NCBI RefSeq assembly: GCF_025148635.1
Contig: NZ_CP102269.1
Span: 434,001 to 498,000, forward strand
Origin: Butyricimonas virosa
Lineage (GTDB): Bacteria > Bacteroidota > Bacteroidia > Bacteroidales > Marinifilaceae
Direction of reading: 5' to 3'
DNA: 64,000 bases
Every line of letters begins with the position of its first letter. The first letter of the stretch is position 1. Positions 63,459-64,000 of the stretch are shown here, one piece after another. The notes under the pieces were generated by a model. It ran no database searches. It had not been told where the DNA came from and was given only the letters and a program-made list of their open reading frames with translations. The translations under genes were made by a program, and so were the position numbers.

Positions 63459-63488
63459 TTTGGATTTCACCGAAAATGCGTAAGTTTG
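63459..63488 (+). promoter_or_regulatory. Promoter of the retropepsin-like protease gene
   Basis: TTTG (63459-63462) and TAAGTTTG (63481-63488) with 18 bp between them match the Bacteroidetes -33/-7 pattern. The -7 box is 15 bp before the ATG. Confidence 0.6.
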
Positions 63489-63503
63489 TGCAAACTTTAA
63501 AAT

Positions 63504-63929
63504 ATGGAGATAAAGATTCCGATAGAGATCGTTGAACTGGAAGATAACAGCTTTCACATCATCGTCTCTCTGCAAATCGGTAGCATTGAGGGAGATTTCA
63601 TTATAGACACGGGAGCATCCGTGACGGTCATAGACAAACTTACACCGTTTAGTTATGAACCGCTGGATGATGTTTCCGAAATTAACTCCGGAGGGGTGTG
63701 CGGAGAAATTAATGAGGTACAGCTTGTGAATATCACGGCTCTACAAATCGGCGACCACACAATCGAGAACGTACATGCGGCAGTCATCGACTTGCAGTAC
63801 GTGAATTCTCTATACGACAAACACCTGCAACGCAGGGTTGCCGGATTGTTGGGGAGCGATTTTCTCGTCAGGCATGAGGCGATCATTGATTATGGAAATA
63901 AGGAGTTAACATTAAAAGTATCTGCCTAA
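63504..63929 (+). CDS. Retropepsin-like aspartic protease
   Basis: A 141-residue protein with the catalytic motif FIIDTGASVTVID (Asp near residue 35) and the second conserved region AGLLGSDFLVRHEAIIDYGN near the C-terminus, as in clan AA single-domain proteases that act as dimers. There is no signal peptide or membrane span, so it is probably cytoplasmic. Target unknown. It has its own promoter and a terminator hairpin immediately downstream. Confidence 0.85.
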   Translation: MEIKIPIEIVELEDNSFHIIVSLQIGSIEGDFIIDTGASVTVIDKLTPFSYEPLDDVSEINSGGVCGEINEVQLVNITALQIGDHTIENVHAAVIDLQYVNSLYDKHLQRRVAGLLGSDFLVRHEAIIDYGNKELTLKVSA

Positions 63930-63931
63930 TT

Positions 63932-63965
63932 GTATAGCAATTTTGAAAAAATTGTTATACTTTTG
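63932..63965 (+). terminator. Terminator hairpin overlapping a -7 box
   Basis: A 13-bp stem with one mismatch (GTATAGCAATTTT and AAAATTGTTATAC), a 3-nt loop, then TTTT. It ends the protease transcript. Its last bases plus the T tract also read TACTTTTG (63958-63965), a -7 match that could start the next gene beyond the window. Confidence 0.75.
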
Positions 63966-64000
63966 CGCACTAAATATGTGTTAAAAGAAGAATTGAAGCT

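Noticed and set aside
63961..64000. A gene start at ATG 63976 near the right edge
   Set aside because: The frame ATG-TGT-TAA stops at once; any real start lies beyond the window.

Overview
This window comes from a Bacteroidota (Bacteroidales-type) chromosome. It carries four SusC/SusD outer-membrane uptake loci, three of them next to their own ECF sigma factor and FecR anti-sigma gene. Other signs are Bacteroidetes-style -7 boxes (TAnnTTTG), lipoprotein-rich operons, GldA/GldF/GldG/GldH homologues, DUF4843 and PKD-like lipoproteins, and a CreD module. The mix of many sigma/FecR/STN-SusC loci with M64 and M43-like proteins resembles gut Odoribacteraceae (Butyricimonas/Odoribacter); that is an inference from gene content. 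No rRNA, tRNA, CRISPR array, transposase or phage gene was seen.

Layout. 1-6053: locus A on the minus strand (sigma, FecR, SusC, and a SusD cut by the window edge), with a divergent secreted M64 peptidase (6146-7426). 7532-15803: locus B (sigma, FecR, SusC, SusD, and a lipoprotein that looks like an M43 metalloprotease without its zinc motif). 16031-18331: an orphan membrane sensor kinase. 18442-23517: a plus-strand operon of glycosyltransferase, DUF4922 HIT/GalT-like protein, SpoIID/LytB protein and AmpG-like transporter, whose gene junctions carry short AT-rich dispersed repeats. 23872-32947: DUF389 membrane protein, OmpA-like protein, classical TonB receptor, and the fused GldF-GldG transporter with its ATPase. 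33024-42142: locus C (sigma, FecR, SusC, SusD, DUF4843, PKD-like). 42325-55047: housekeeping and envelope genes: metG, an S66 LD-carboxypeptidase homologue, a C26-M19 fusion, a Nudix hydrolase, gldH, trmB, mnmA, a three-repeat lipoprotein, ddl, a MATE pump and mdh. 55406-60295: locus D, a SusC/SusD pair with no STN domain and no local sigma/FecR. 60595-63929: a membrane protein, a small winged-helix regulator, CreD, a small membrane protein and a retropepsin-like protease.

How the genes work together. In loci A-C the SusC N-terminal STN domain would signal ligand binding to FecR, which releases the ECF sigma factor. The M64 peptidase, the degenerate M43 lipoprotein and the PKD/DUF4843 lipoproteins point to protein or peptide capture more than glycan capture, since no glycoside hydrolase is present. 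A second theme is peptidoglycan turnover: SpoIID, AmpG-like permease, S66 homologue, C26-M19 fusion, Ddl and a peptidoglycan-binding OmpA protein.

Points most worth a second look: the M43-like protein with all zinc ligands replaced, the S66 homologue whose expected nucleophile serine is asparagine, hairpins in all three fecR-susC spacers together with a shared TACAAAKKT-ATG start context, two unlinked arrays of related 11-bp repeats, repeat sequence that has become coding sequence at several gene ends, and an 18-bp inverted repeat enclosing about 105 bp near 15.9 kb.
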